Shown piece after piece: positions 1 to 11,860 of a stretch of DNA of 64,000 nt. The notes under the pieces are model-generated. The model had not been told where the DNA came from. It did not search any database and was given only the letters and a program-made list of their open reading frames with translations. Both the position numbers and the translations under genes were made by a program. The stretch comes from Trachythela sp. YZ-2020 (Eukaryota; Cnidaria; Anthozoa; Malacalcyonacea; Clavulariidae), in NCBI GenBank assembly GCA_016169945.1, contig JADLSH010000395.1, forward strand, positions 8,832,001-8,896,000, written 5' to 3'. Numbering within the stretch: position 1 is the stretch's first letter; the number at the start of each line of letters is the position of its first letter.

Positions 1-239
1 TAAGGAAGTTAACATCTAAGCTACACTGACTCCATCGAAATAGCTGTTTCTCTGCATTCATCAGCTCCTCAACAGTGATCGTTCCTTCCTGTTTATTTCT
101 TCTTGCATTCTGAATAAAATGGTTGACATATGCTAGAGTTCACCAAACTTTTGTAAAGGAGGAGCGTCTTGTTAGCAAATGAGTAAGGATGGGATTTTCT
201 TCAGCTTTTGATTCTGACGTTTCGTCTCGCTTATGGTTA

Positions 240-1914
240 TCAGGATCGTCCACTTTTATCGCATGAACGGTAGGTTGTGCATAGCCTTTTTTGCCTTTTG
301 TTTGCTTCTTTACAGGTTTTTAACTCTCTTTTCGTTTCTGTAACCTGAACATCAGGCTTGGGTTGGTTTTCCCACTGTGACCATTCTGCCTCTGGTAACT
401 TGAGAAATGGTGGACCAGTTAGCCAATCTTTGAGGTGCTCAGGATCAAGTCCGCGGGTGAGAGCATCAGCTGGGTTCTCGCTCAATCGAATGTAACAGAC
501 ATCCTCCGATCCAACAGTTTCCTGAATTTCTGCAACTCGAGTGGATACGAAGGGACAAAACTCTCTTGGCGGTGTCTTAATCCAAGATAGAACCCATAAG
601 AACGTTTTGGCTTGATCTATGTCAGCAAATTTCAGCATTATCTTACAGGCATCGTAAATCCTTGCAAGAGTTAAACTGCCCAACAGTTCAAGCCTAGGAA
701 TACTCTTCTTCTTTGCTGGTCCCACTAAAGCTTTGATAATAACTGGGACACAACGGAAACTACCGTCTACGAGTCCCTGCGGAGAAATAGCACAGCTCTG
801 TACGCCTGATCACCTGAGTCAGAAAATCTGTGGATTTCAGGGAGAGCACTAGTGTTAGTTGGCTTTAATTTCCGGTCAAATTCTAACAATAGAAGATGAT
901 TCATTATTCTTAGATTCTCCATCCACTTTGCTTGAATAGTTTCCGGTATAACATCGTCCCACTCGTAACCTGAACACCAAAGTTCTTGTAGATCAATCAA
1001 CCTGAACACCAAAATTCTTGTAGATTAATCCGGAACTTTATTGTCACAGGCAAGATAATACCAATAGGATCCCACAGCTTAGCTAAGAGCACGAGACAAT
1101 TTCTTTTCGTGAGCGTTTCGGACAGTTCGGGAATTTCCTTTCTCTTGAAAGTGAACTTGTCAGTTTCTTCATCCCACTTATGGCCGAGTAGATGTGTGAT
1201 TCTTTCACCCTCCGATTGGTCAACTTCTTTACTGTTCGAATGCCAAGTTTTGATTTCAAACTTTCCGGTTTCAAGAACGAAATCAATCACGGTTTTACTT
1301 GCTTCACGTCTTCTACTGTTGCTCTAGATCCTGCAACATCATCCACATACACATGTTGAAGCAGTTCAGCTGCTGCTTGTGGTTGTTGAGGCTGTGCTGC
1401 TTTTGCTAAGACCTTAATAGAGTTGGAAGTGATGTTAGGCGCTGGCTTATCACCAAAGCTTAAATGGAGCCACTGATAAACAGGTTTGTCGGTTGGTTTA
1501 TCTCTCCAAAGGAATCTGTGAAACACTTCATCATCCGGGTGTACCAGAATCTGATTAAACATCTTCCTCACGTCACCTGAGTATGCGATACTATCCCATC
1601 TCCACGCTGCAAGCACATTCGGGATATCATTAACGTAGTTGGGCCCCTTTTTTGAGATGATCGTTCAGCGAAAGACTGTTGTGACCTTTGCAAGAGGAAT
1701 AAAAAACCAGTCGCACCTTTGTTGTTTTGTCTGGGGTGAATACCACTTGTAGTGGCAGATACCATTCAGGCTTCAAGTGATCCAATTCATCCAGCGGTAC
1801 CTTGATTACAAAGCTTTGATCCACCAGCTTACGGACTTCTTCAGCAACAACATCCATACACTTCTTTCCTTTCAGCGATTTCTCAGTGGAATGCATCGAT
1901 GCTCTTAAGGGCAA
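240..1914 (-). pseudogene. BEL/Pao pol: reverse transcriptase, A17 region and RNase H (broken)
   Basis: The pol half of the BEL relic copied retroelement RNA to DNA when active. The ORF at 1914-1630 carries the RT fingers, with a KPEWYLPLQVVFTPDKTT stretch. The ORF at 1616-1287 carries the palm, with a WRD motif and the catalytic YVDD box. The ORF at 1290-997 has the connection region ending in LWDPIGIILP, typical of Peptidase_A17 proteins. The ORFs at 1012-767 and 725-240 hold the RNase H-like part, including SENPADALTRG, the usual BEL motif before the integrase. Each piece is in a different frame. About 20 residues around the WCSG motif are duplicated at 960-1030, so a small tandem duplication has occurred. 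Confidence 0.85.
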
Positions 1915-2023
1915 TATCGTAATTGCTTTTCTTAGGTGGGTCGATTTCCTTCCAAGGCACCTTCACTTGAATTAGACCGTCTGTTAAGGCAGTTGATTCA
2001 GACAGTGATCTTACGAATTTGTT

Positions 2024-3060
2024 TTATCGTAATTTGTTGTCTGTAAAGGTACAGAATTTCGTTGGCTTCACGCCTAGTTGATCTTGTTGTAGGAGAATGT
2101 CAAGATTTTCCTTCACACTCACAATACCAACATCAACTGACTGGACACTCTCTTCATTTATAACAAGCTGTCCGAGAACATACCAGCCAAAACAGTTCAA
2201 CTTTGCTATAGGTTCACAGGATTTACCTGGTATTACATGAACATCCACAAAGCCCTCTGTGACATCAGTTCCGAGAAGTAGATCTACGCTTCCACCAGAT
2301 AAGTGAACTTTATCTAAGACTGGTTCGAGATGACTGTGTTTCTCTAAGGAACTCTTTGACACCGTTTTTGCACTGCTACAAGGTTTGTTGACAGTATGAA
2401 CCAGAAGAGGTTTCTTGATGTGTTCTTCAACCGCAGATGCTAGTGTGATTCTGATGATTTCAGATGTTTCCGACCTTTTACTACCCCCGCGAGATTCATG
2501 GTTATGTGTGTTTTCGGTCCACGTAATCCTAACTTCTTTGCTGTTGTTTTTGAGAGGAGACTGGTATTGGACGCAGTGCCCAACATGACAAGGATGTCGA
2601 CAAATTCTCCTTCCGAATTCTTTACTTTTACCTTTTGTACTAGTAGCAGCCCTGCTGCAGTTTTAATGGTATTCATGTCAGCATTGTTGTTGATGGTATT
2701 AGCATCTTGATTCAGAGACTCTGTATCCTACATTGTGCAAGGATCGGTGGTGATTTTCTTGCATTTATTGCAGGTGGTTCCATCAATCTTCTTACAATCC
2801 TTTGTGTGATGAAGTCAAAGGCATTTTCTACATCTCTGATTTTGCTTGACAATCTCCCATCTTTGGTCAACGGATGAAGTTCATTAGTGGAGACATGCGG
2901 CCAACAGGTGTCTTGCTTGACAACCAAGTGGACATGGGCCATCCTTAGACTCATCAAAGTCAGAGGTATGGTTGTCAGTTCTCCTACTTTGAATTACATT
3001 GTCTCTTTTTCCAATAAGCGTCTTGACATCAACAGTTTTCGGTGGCATTTTGAGCGATGT
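2024..3060 (-). pseudogene. BEL/Pao gag zinc knuckles and aspartic protease (broken)
   Basis: The upstream half of the BEL relic. Around 2990-2900 the minus strand has a C-x3-C-x3-H-x4-C knuckle inside CPLGCQARHLLAAC. A second knuckle pair (CRKC, HTKDC, CNKC) is readable at about 2830-2755 in another frame, which identifies gag. The ORF at 2676-2440 is the DUF1758-type retroviral-like protease. Its active-site loop reads MLGTASNT where the family has a D-T/S-G triad, so the catalytic Asp is lost. The ORF at 2362-2024 continues the protease-RT spacer. Frameshifts separate all pieces. Confidence 0.75.
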
Positions 3061-3550
3061 AATTTAATTGCAGTTTCTGTATATTTAATGAGCCTCGTTA
3101 TCGTGCTATACATCGTCCACGCCATATGGCCATATTTGTTCTCAAATATTTCGTATTTTGTACTTCTTTTTGTAAACAAAACGCACAAAATATAGAATTT
3201 TCTGACCTTTCAACAACTCTTGCGCTTCGGGGTCTTTCACAGGACGATCTGTCACTGTTTAGTTGCGTTGGTTGTCCTTGAAAGCTTGGTTTTTGTCGCC
3301 AAAGTTTCCCGATTTTTGCAAGCTGGCAATTCCACATTTAGTTAACGAAAATTTTTCGCACCCTCGTCTTGGAGTGATACTTGATTTGGACGTTAGCACG
3401 GATGTAGACCACACTTGTTTTACACTCGCCGTATTCTTTTTGATATAGTTTTTAATACAAATACAAACACGAAGAGTCAACTATAAACAAAATACATTAC
3501 ATTACTGTGAAGTGAATTTAACTAGGAATTTCAAAAGTTAAACAACTTAC

Positions 3551-3865
3551 AATTTTCATGAGCCTGTCCGGTTGCTTTATAAGTCCTTTGAGTCCATAAA
3601 ATCTATGAATGTTTAGCAAACTATATAACAATATTACTATCAGCTCTGAAGTCTTAACAAAATCCTCACTCTCCTCTCCTGCATGCCGGCTATCCCAATT
3701 CAGGCTGTAGCCTCTAAACAATCGGTCAAATACATCGAATAAATATACTTTAGATGCATCTCTATTCATGTAATATTGTTTTCGACCGCTTGCTTTCATT
3801 GTATTTCTTGCGTTTGGAGTATTAAGATCAGACGTACTAGAAGTCAAAGGAGTGCGCTCTGCCAT
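3551..3865 (-). CDS. Orphan first-exon candidate, 105 codons ending at a consensus splice donor
   Basis: An open frame starts at the ATG complementary to 3865 and reads 105 codons in phase 0 to 3551. A perfect GTAAGT donor follows at 3550-3545. The product begins MAERTPLTSS, has a basic/polar N-terminus, and has a mildly hydrophobic stretch (ELIVILLYSLLNIHRFYG, about residues 74-91). I do not recognise the family, and no second exon is visible in the window towards position 1. It lies just downstream of a LINE 3' end. It could be a host gene exon or an unrecognised element exon; the frame also continues open for 11 codons past the donor. Confidence 0.35.
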
Positions 3866-3959
3866 GATCTTTGCATAAACAATACACTGGCACGCGCCAC
3901 ACGTTAAGGCTGGGACGAGAGAAACCCAATATTTCTGGTGGAGTCCCCAGTAAACAATG

Positions 3960-4370
3960 CCTCGCACATGGCCCCTCTTTAACTTGAATCAAGTCATTTA
4001 AACTGCTTATGCTGTTTGGTAATGAGTTCCAGATTTGTTGACCAGAGGCAGATCTATATGCTGGAATAATTAGTTTATCCTTAGTTCTAGTGTTCCTCAA
4101 ATGGATCGTGCTTCATTTTGAAACTTGTCCATAACATTACTGGGAGCGAGACCCTTCATATACTTAAAAAGCTAGAACACTATCTCTATATTGTAGCAAG
4201 CGATCAACTGGCAACCAATTTAACTCTTGGAGTGCAGGAGTCATATGATCAAATTTCCTTGTTCCAATTATAATTCTTTCAACAAAATTTTGTACACTTT
4301 GAAGCTTCAAGATATTTTTCTTTGATGTGTTCAACCATCCCGACGAGCAGTAAATATTTCAACATACTGT
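3960..4370 (-). pseudogene. LINE ORF2 C-terminal fragment
   Basis: The minus strand encodes the tail of a non-LTR reverse transcriptase. A LQSVQNFVERIIIGTRKFD block is followed by TPALQELNWLPV and then an IWNSLPNSI motif near the end. These are the usual post-thumb motifs of CR1/L2/RTE-like LINEs. At least one stop and one frameshift interrupt it at about 4100-4165. Only the last 130 or so codons remain, consistent with 5' truncation on insertion. Confidence 0.8.
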
Positions 4371-4604
4371 AACATTTGCAATGTGCATAGGGTGTAAGGT
4401 GAGCAAGGTTAATAACAGCAGATTTTTAAATATTAGATGTAGTCTACTTTATAATGTACTTTAACCTGTTAACAGTACCCTACCACTGACAAGTAAAAAT
4501 GTCTGCCATGAGACAGTAAAATCCTAAATTAAGGCAAATTTGAGCACCCAACTGTCAAGAACACATTAAAAACAGTTGTTGGAAAAAGGGGAGGAAGGAG
4601 GGGT

Positions 4605-5330
4605 TTGAACATTTTACTCGTCAGTGGTAGAGTACTGCCAGTTATAAGGACGGCATTGGTAGAGCTTGGGGATACAGGGTTGAAATAACCTGGCACCATT
4701 TTGCCAATTCCAACCAAATTTTCCATCTGGTGACAGATAATGGCTACAAATATTGCAAAGGTTGCCCATGTGGCAACTGGTAAAATATTATACTTAAAAG
4801 AAGTGTATAGTAACAACAAAGTAAATTTCTCTACGTTTTTCTCAATGTCCTATTCGAACCAACCAATTGGAAATGTTAAACAAATTTCCATCAAACTCCA
4901 CTCATTATAATATAGAACATATATTAAAACTGCTTTTGCCTATGATCTGCCATATACTTTTTACTTGTAATATTTAATGGATGAGAATTATCCATGCATA
5001 GTTTGACAACTATCAGAAGGAAATGCCAACTGTCAAATAACCAGAGGATGTCATATATTGGATGGCATAACTCCATTAGTAGGCAATATGCCCAGATGCA
5101 CACTACGTTAGTATATTTTACTTTGTCTAATGCCAGAGTATTTTACTTGTCAGCGGTAGAGTACTGGTAGTTAATGGGTCAACAAAACTATCTGCCATTG
5201 CCTCTTGTTACCCATTAGCTGGCAATGTCCCCAGATGTGCCCTACTTTAGTATTTTACTCTGTCTAATGCCAGACAATTTTACTCATCAGTGGTACAGAC
5301 TGCCAGGCAATGGGTTAACCCATAAATTTC
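4605..5330. repeat. Diverged tandem units with a TTTACT-TCAG-GGTA core
   Basis: Three related segments share the phrase TTTTACTyrTCAGyGGTA followed by a GCCAG or GGTAG block, at about 4612, 5143 and 5280. The last two also share the preceding segment (GGCAAT.TGCCCAGATG, and ACTTTGTCTAATGCCAGA-like text) and are spaced about 134 bp apart. This is an old, degraded minisatellite or a stacked repeat. Confidence 0.55.
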
Positions 5331-5738
5331 TCACATGCACTGCAAGCTTGACATTTATTCACAAAAATCACAGTTGCTTGCTTTACAGTAATTACACAAA
5401 CCTACATAATATAGAAATATTCAAATAGCCAGCTCTCAGCAGCAAGCTTCTTTCATAATTATAGATCATATAGGGTCTCAAGTCTCATATAGGGAGACCT
5501 GGTATTATATTTGGCAACCATATTTTATTCCATGTACATGTATCTAGTCACTTGGGCAACTAAAATGTTCTCCCAATTTCAGACCCTGGGGGAGACTATT
5601 TAAAGAGAGGGGACCAGGACACCATACCCTCTTGATAAAGCACTCCCTTTTTGTTCATCTGTCTGAAACATTTGTCTTAAAGTTGTCCCTGGAGGCTGAG
5701 ACAAACCGTTTACATGGACAAAGGTTGTCCCTCCCACT

Positions 5739-5771
5739 AGGGTCACCCTCTTTCATAAACAGAGTGACCCT
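5739..5771. repeat. Short hairpin
   Basis: AGGGTCACCCT at 5739-5749 and AGAGTGACCCT at 5761-5771 are inverted complements with one mismatch and an 11-base loop. They sit in a stretch rich in CCC/GGG words that looks like a MITE remnant. Confidence 0.45.
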
Positions 5772-6906
5772 ACCCCCAGGGTAACCCACCAGCCAAGGCA
5801 AGTTTAAAACTTTCCATATAAACACTTGCATTAAAACTAATGTCATTTTTCCTCTCCCAGGATTGATCGGGAGGTAGGGTGTCCCAGTACCTGAGATCAT
5901 ATAAACAGTGCCTATTAGACTCAGTATGTATAATATACTGTATATATGCCTATGGGATGGGCAGAGTAGGTAACCCTGAATAGCTTAACAATGGTTAAAA
6001 CAAATTTGCATTAGATCTACAGCATTAAAGTTTGGTGGCTGCCACTGATAATTGACAAGCAGGTCAAGTTATTGATGATCATGAAGGAAATTTTAGAATG
6101 ACTTACATTTACAGATGCTTGGCCTTCTATCAACGGAACTGAATCTATTTGTTGGATTCTGCTTAATTCATTACATCGCAAAAACATCACAATGCCATAA
6201 ATTAAGCAGATTGCAGGATTCTTCTTCACCGGATAGATGGTGCTCCATCGGACACCTGGTTGCCATCTCCTCTATAACTCCAGACATCCAACCCTCAGAA
6301 GATAACCCATCATAGTTTCGTTGTCTCAGGACAGATGCATCACTCCTCCTTGCCATTTCAAGGAGGTCTTTGTTTGCCTCATTGAGAACTTATGATGATG
6401 ATGCATCAAAAGTTTCGACCTTAAAACATTGTGAATATTTTCAATCAAACAATTTCATGCTATTGTATACTAAACAATGATATATTTTGAAAGGTTTAAA
6501 GTAAAATCATAAAGCACAAAACGATATTACAAGGAGTATAATACTGTATTAAAATTGGACCATTCTTTTGTTTTGTTTATGTATGTATGAATGAATTCAT
6601 TCATGACCGCAATGAATTAAAATGGCGCAAAATATTCAACGAAAATACTCACAAGAAATATGATGTTCAAATTATAGCATAAGCTTTGATATTTCATTAA
6701 CACTTACTGGATGTGGAGATTTTTTGGCTGCAGCATTGAAGTCAATATTTCGTCATTGTGAAGCCCCAACTGCACACACGTTTGCAGATGGTTTATTGAC
6801 AGATGGGGAAATTTCCACACATTGTTTCGCTCAAACATTTTCACATAACTTTTTTTGCGTCTCCGTGATGATTTTCTTCAACTGTAGGCATTGTTTAGCC
6901 TCCTTT

Positions 6907-6932
6907 CAATCAATCAATCAATCAATCAATCA
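6907..6932. repeat. (TCAA)n microsatellite
   Basis: About six TCAA units are followed by an A/T-rich run beginning ATTATTTATTCAGG, which resembles the tail of a retroposed element. I cannot assign the downstream 100 bp to a family. Confidence 0.7.
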
Positions 6933-7379
6933 AATTATTTATTCAGGTTACCTTAAATACATAAAAGGCCCTGCAGGAGGATCTGAGGTTAGCCCTATTT
7001 TTTATCCTTTAACAAGGTGCATAAATTTGGCGAGGAAGGTCGCTTCCTTGTGGCAACTCGCCACCATAAAAGGTCTCGGCGTTGCATAGAATTGTTTGAT
7101 TTTGACTCAGAAACAGACTTTTACTGTGCTTTGGGTCAGAAACACAATTACAAAGTCTCCAAACGTGAAATACTGGCCTTCGATTCTTGGTTTTTGTAGA
7201 GCTTTTTTGGCGTGTCTTTGCTAGCCATCGACTCTATTGAATGAATAGGCTCTTGAAATTTGACCTCAACTCCATACTCGAGATGTAATTTAATACTTCA
7301 CTCCATACAGGATGTAATTAATTTCAATGCTGTTTTTAAAAATTTGTTGATATATTTGGCGCGTTATACTATGGGACGT

Positions 7380-7600
7380 TCCATTTATTATCCGAACCCC
7401 CCTATGGATGACCTCTACCAAAAATATTACCTGTAGGAATCGGACACCCTGTAGTCATCCTATAGGATTTGGTGTCAAAACTTTACCTGTAGGAATCAGA
7501 CATTTTCGAAGAATCACATTGGAGTTTGCCAAAAACGCTAGGTCTAGGAATCGTAAATCTTTATACCAAGACCCCCTGGAATCAGAATAATTGTGCCAAA
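7380..7600. repeat. Degenerate repeat with recurring ACCTGTAGGAATCgGA
   Basis: The phrase ACCTGTAGGAATC occurs at about 7429 and 7488, and a decayed GTCTAGGAATCG form occurs at about 7543. The spacing is about 57 bp. The whole stretch is open in one frame by chance. It looks like a three-unit degraded tandem repeat. Nothing else is visible between 7600 and 8000. Confidence 0.5.
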
Positions 7601-7999
7601 TTATAGTTATATTTAAAGAAATCGTCTCATCTCTTTACTTAAAAGTAATTAGCCGTTTAAAATAACAACACAACAATTAAGTAGATATGAATTAATGAAT
7701 TAGAGGTAATTACAGACTCCCAAATGTATTAAAAATTATAATTATCTAATTAGGGATAAAGAAACAAACTAGTTTGACTATATAGGCTACTACAATTTAT
7801 AGTCATATGCTTTTTCCTTGATTTTGGTGAATACATTTTCAATAACAAACTCAAGCGAAGTTTTCTGAATAGGAATTAAAAAATGGTGCGTACAGTATTT
7901 TTCTTCCATGATTCTAATCCTTTATTGCTCTTGGCATATAGATCAGACTAAAAAAATGACATAAAATATCAAAATAGGATTATATATCATTTTCCTTTT

Positions 8000-8200
8000 C
8001 CAGCTCGAAGTGAGAAGAGTAAAGTCAATGCTCTGCCGGAGTTGTGGGTTTTCTCCGCGTACTCCGGTTTCCTCCCACAGGGAAAGTTGACAGGGTGGGT
8101 TAGGTAAAAGGGCCCACAGTAATTGGCATATGCTGTTGTTGTGACCCTGCCCTAGTTGGCAAAGCTAAATAAATTTAAAAATAATTAATTAAATAAATTG
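8000..8200 (+). mobile_element. SINE-like repeat, copy 1
   Basis: A repeat of about 165 bp (CTCCGCGTACTCCGGTTTCC, then AAAGTTGACAGGGTGGGTTA, then GGCATATGCTGTTGTTGTGA) ends in an A/T-rich tail (AAATAAATTTAAAAATAATT). A second copy lies in the opposite orientation at 55339-55558 with a clear target duplication. The A-rich 3' tail and that target duplication make it a retroposon. I recall this family as common in anthozoan genomes. I see no convincing polymerase III A box. Confidence 0.7.
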
Positions 8201-8407
8201 AGATGCCATGCCTTTATATTACTGTTATTTCATATACTGCCACTGGATTTGTCGTGCCTATTTCATATCCACTTCAATAATATTAGAAGAATGGTCAACA
8301 TTATACTAGAAATACATTCCTAAATGATACTGACTGAATGAGTCATGATTAAAATTCAGAAAAATCTTATAAATAGACACAACAAATCGCAATGTGTTCA
8401 TGTACCC

Positions 8408-9419
8408 TCAGGCAAACAGTTTTATTTTCCCATTCATGATCAACTCTGTTACATTTTCCAAGTATACTTCTTTTGGCTTTGTTTGGTATATCACGTCTAC
8501 TTTGTCACCATCAGGATGAAATGCTTGTATTTCTGTATATCTATCATAGAGATCAGAATCAACAGTTGGACATTGAGCTAATTGTAATATTCCTTCTGCA
8601 AGATTATCTTCTACCCTCATGTGATAAACTTTCCCTGGTTCACTGGAATATTCAATTGCTATTTCATAATTTGATGGATCTTAACTCTGTACTGTAGCTA
8701 TATACCAGCCAGGCTTCCAATTATCCATGCTATCTTCTCTTGTCCACTTTACAGCCACTCTTGTATAACACATTGTTATTGCTTCTAAGTTTGTTGTCTT
8801 ACACTTTTTATAGAGTGTGCTTTTCATTGCTTGAATGGATTGTTCTACCTCAAACAATATTTGTGGAAGAGTTTGCAGAGTTGTTTCCTCAGGAACATGA
8901 TTTTTCTCTACAATCTTTTGAGGCGTTCCTGCAGCTTGTCGTGGGCGTTCCAAAGATATTTCCGCATTTTCAGGTGTTGAAAACTCTCCCTTTCTGACAA
9001 TAAACTCTTTCTCTGACAGTTCTGACATGTAGGGATCTGCAACATAAGCCATATCAAGTAGTCTTGATGAAGGAAAAGCTCTTTAACATCGTCCCATGGT
9101 CCAGAGTCGAGTTGCTTTCTGTGTTAGAATGTCATATAATGATATTCACCACCGGTGATATACCAGCGAACATAATCAGGAAGAGGTTGCTCCCAATGGT
9201 TTGTATGATTGACTGCTCATTGAATATAACACTTGTGTACTTGTCAGTCCAAGCAGTTCGACGCTCATTTATATGATCGTTAGTGATAATTTCATAATCT
9301 TCTGCATATATTGTAGAAAAAATGAGGATTAACATCCCAAATATCAACAAGATCTTGCAAGATTTTCGAATTCTTGTTGGCAATGTATTTTGTTTCACTT
9401 GATTTTTGCTTCTCTTCAT
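8408..9419 (-). pseudogene. Unrecognised coding relic (three minus-strand ORFs)
   Basis: Minus-strand ORFs at 9419-9132, 9052-8681 and 8620-8408 appear to be pieces of one protein. The middle piece ends at a stop after GWYIATVQS, and the same frame continues into the last piece (EYSSEPGKVYH, then QAFHPDGDKVDVIYQ). The middle ORF is acidic and low in hydrophobics, then ends in a Trp-rich segment (DNWKPGWYIA) that resembles a small beta-barrel reader such as Tudor or chromo. The first has one hydrophobic segment (KILLIFGMLILIFSTIY). I cannot name the family. A transposase tail is possible. One in-frame stop at about 8680 and at least one frame change break it. Confidence 0.35.
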
Positions 9420-10006
9420 TTAGCAGAAGAAATGTTTCCAAATGTTTTGCGTCATTAAATACAATTTTTTTTCTAAATTCATTAAATACTAAAATGTCTC
9501 GTTTAAAATGGAAAGAGCTACAGTATCGATATTTTTTAGGTGAAAAGTAATTTTATCAATCCGATTCAAGTCAATGGGGTTGGAATAAAATGACTTGAGT
9601 GTTACAGCAATCTCCTGTAAATGACTGAAGCTTCTAGCTCAAAATAGATATCCAAGATCTTCCACAGGATTTCGAACAGCTATATAGTAATAGTTTGTCT
9701 AGTATATCTGCTTTATCTAGTATATCTGCTTTAACTATAAACGCTGTATGAACACTCACCAAACCAGTTGATTTGAAAATTGCAGTTCAACACTCAACAG
9801 GCTTCCCTCCAAGTCCAAGGGCAAGGTAGCCTCGCGTTTCCAAGTTCACCTCACATTTGGACAAGTGTAAGCTAGTAAAACATTAAATTTGTGCCAAACG
9901 GAACCGTTCAAGCGTATACTATAAATTCGTCAACAAACCTAAATCATCATCAACCTTAATTCGTCGACTTTTATCTGATTTGTAACCTGTAACCTGTGAA
10001 GGTTGC
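9420..10006. other. No gene seen
   Basis: AT-rich sequence with a short duplication (TCTAGTATATCTGCTTTA at about 9698-9732). No coding motif is visible on either strand. Confidence 0.5.
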
Positions 10007-10835
10007 ATGTTATTTATTCATTTTGCTGCAAAGGCACTATACGAGAGGCAAGTCAATGATAAAGTCAAGAGAGCAAATTGTGTAACTGTGTTAGCTGATA
10101 GGGCGACTGATGCAGCGTGCATAGAGAAGGAAGTCATCTACATTCTGTTTGTAGATCCAGACGACTTTAAACCTTCACTTGCTTTTCTAAGTTTGAAATC
10201 GGTGGAATCGCAAGATGTGCAAGGGATCACAGGCGTTATTATCAATGCTTTTAAAGATGGTGGCATTGAAGAGAAACTTCAGAGAATTGCCTTTTTCGAG
10301 TCGGATGGTACTGCAGTCAATTCAGGTCTTCAAGCCGGTGTTATTACCCAACTTCAACGAAAGTTTGGCAAGCGTATCAAATTATTTTTGTGTTTTAACC
10401 ATCAGCTTTTGAACTAGCTATAAAGGATGATATTCAGAACGACATGGGGGAAGTGGAAACTGCATTGCGGGACTTGTACTACATTTACCAGAACTCTGGA
10501 AAGCGGCTGAGAGAACTGAGAAGCTTGCACGAAATCCTGAAAGAGATGTACAGCTTTGAAAACCGACAAGTCAATCCTTCCAAATCGAATGGTACCAGGT
10601 GGATTGACCACAAGTTGCGAGCCATGAAAGCTTTCGTCGACAAGAGGGGACTGTACTTGGCCCACATTCATAACGTCATTGCAGACACCAGTAAAAGAAT
10701 GACAAGGGGACACTTGAAGGAAAGAGGCAGCACATAGCAAAAGCTTCTGTTCTACTGAAATGTGCCATGTATGCTGACATCCTGGAACCAGCTCGGCTGC
10801 TGTCCTTGATCAATCAGAAGACAAGAAATATGAGA
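10007..10835 (+). pseudogene. hAT-type (ZNF862/KIAA1586-like) transposase relic
   Basis: Two consecutive plus-strand ORFs (10007-10417 and 10444-10737) encode one protein, with a break near 10414. The first carries VTVLADRATDAACIEKE and FFESDGTAVNSGLQAGV, the RNase H-fold strands with conserved Asp, ending in FNHQL. The second carries an alpha-helical insert and NGTRWIDHKLRAM, the usual RW motif of hAT-derived proteins. After 10737 the frame shifts again and continues to about 10835. This is a cut-and-paste transposase, N-terminally truncated (no BED finger seen). It is inactive because of at least two frame breaks. Confidence 0.7.
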
Positions 10836-11210
10836 TTATGAAACATAGAGCAGCAGCTGAGGAATCAGATGCAACTGCTACGTCGGTGCTGCCAACTGTG
10901 AAACAAGTGCCCTCTGTCATCGAAGAAGAAGGTCTGTCTGTTGTTAGCCAACAGCATCAATATCAGGGTGTTGCTGTACCATATCTCCAGCAGGGAAAAG
11001 ATGCTGTTAACGCCCTGGTGCATCCGAATGTTGTAGCCATCCACGAGTCACTGGAGTTTGGTCGATGGTCAACAAGTTTTCTATGCAGTGAGAAACAAGA
11101 CCGGCGAAAACTACGGAAAGTCAACCCTACTCGGCTAGAGAAGCGGCATTGAGAGGCATTTAAACTATCCCCCTCACAACAGGGGAATAAAATTTTCTAA
11201 AAATCCTGTC

Positions 11211-11860
11211 TTCATGAAGTCTAACATGATACTCAACGCCAAACTTAAAAATTTAAAGCAACTAGGGAGACAAAATACAAAGCCCAAACCTGCCATAACG
11301 ACGTCGGGCCTTCAAAGGCTGTTTGGTTCCACACAACCTTATATTGGTGTTGACGAGGTAGAGAAGGCCAACAAAACCGTCAGTATGCGACTATGACCCA
11401 CGACAAGTTGTAAAAAATCATCCCGGTGGATCCGAAGGATTTACCATTGTACAGATGGACCCCAGCGATGGCTACAATGCCTTGAAGCTGTACCTATCCA
11501 AGCTAAATCCGCTCTGTTCAGCATTCTTTCAGTTTCCAAAGCGAAAGTGGTCCCCAGGCGACAGTGTTTGGTATGAAAATCGGCCACTCGGTGTGTGTAT
11601 ATAAGCTGGCTGTTATGATGAGAGAAATTAGCAAGGAAGCCCAGTTGTTGAGCATCTACACAAACCATTCTGTGAGAGCCACCACGATAACACTTTGGTC
11701 CGATGCAGGTCTGGAAAACCGTCATATTATGGCCATATCAGGTCACCGAAATGAACAGTCCCTGAAGAGTTGTAACTCGCTCAACACAGCTTCGACAAAG
11801 CACCGACGTTCTCACCAGATCGCTTGTATCTTCAAATGCCAGCTTGAAAATTGGTTTTAA
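11211..11860 (+). pseudogene. Crypton-type tyrosine recombinase relic, catalytic Tyr replaced
   Basis: Plus-strand pieces give MILNAKLKNLKQLGRQNTK and LQRLFGSTQPYIGV (11214-11396), then a segment readable at 11421-11610 (HPGGSEGF, FFQFPKRKWSPGD, VWYENRPLG), then the ORF at 11564-11860 with TNHSVRATTITLW and ISGHRNEQSLKSC. This is the C-terminal catalytic domain shared by Cryptons and ZMYM/QRICH/KCTD1-type proteins (DUF3504). The H-x-x-R box and the GH are present. The position where the family has the nucleophilic Tyr (SLxSY) reads Cys, codon TGT at about 11770. Several frameshifts and a missing N-terminal half make it dead. Confidence 0.75.

Larger units (their letters stand above)
1..3060 (-). 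mobile_element. BEL/Pao LTR retrotransposon relic, truncated at the window edge
   Basis: This is a degraded BEL/Pao element read right to left. Pieces in order are gag zinc knuckles (about 3060-2712), aspartic protease region (2676-2024), reverse transcriptase (1914-1287), Peptidase_A17-type connection region (1290-767) and RNase H and linker (725-240). It runs off the left edge towards the integrase. The order gag-PR-RT-RNase H is that of BEL/Pao. Every domain boundary coincides with a frameshift or stop, so the element is dead. No LTR is visible in the window. The 5' part of gag is missing upstream of about 3060. Confidence 0.85.
4371..6900. other. Gene-free repeat-like stretch
   Basis: I find no supportable coding region here. 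The stretch is AT-rich and contains degenerate minisatellite units (4605-5330), a hairpin at 5739-5771 and short repeats. The open frames of 60-96 codons in it have no recognisable motifs and look like chance frames over repeats. Confidence 0.5.

Noticed and set aside
5655..5900. 81-codon minus-strand frame
   Set aside because: Lies over a hairpin-rich MITE-like repeat and shows no domain.
7017..7590. Short plus-strand frames of 60 codons
   Set aside because: No motifs; they overlap degenerate tandem repeats.
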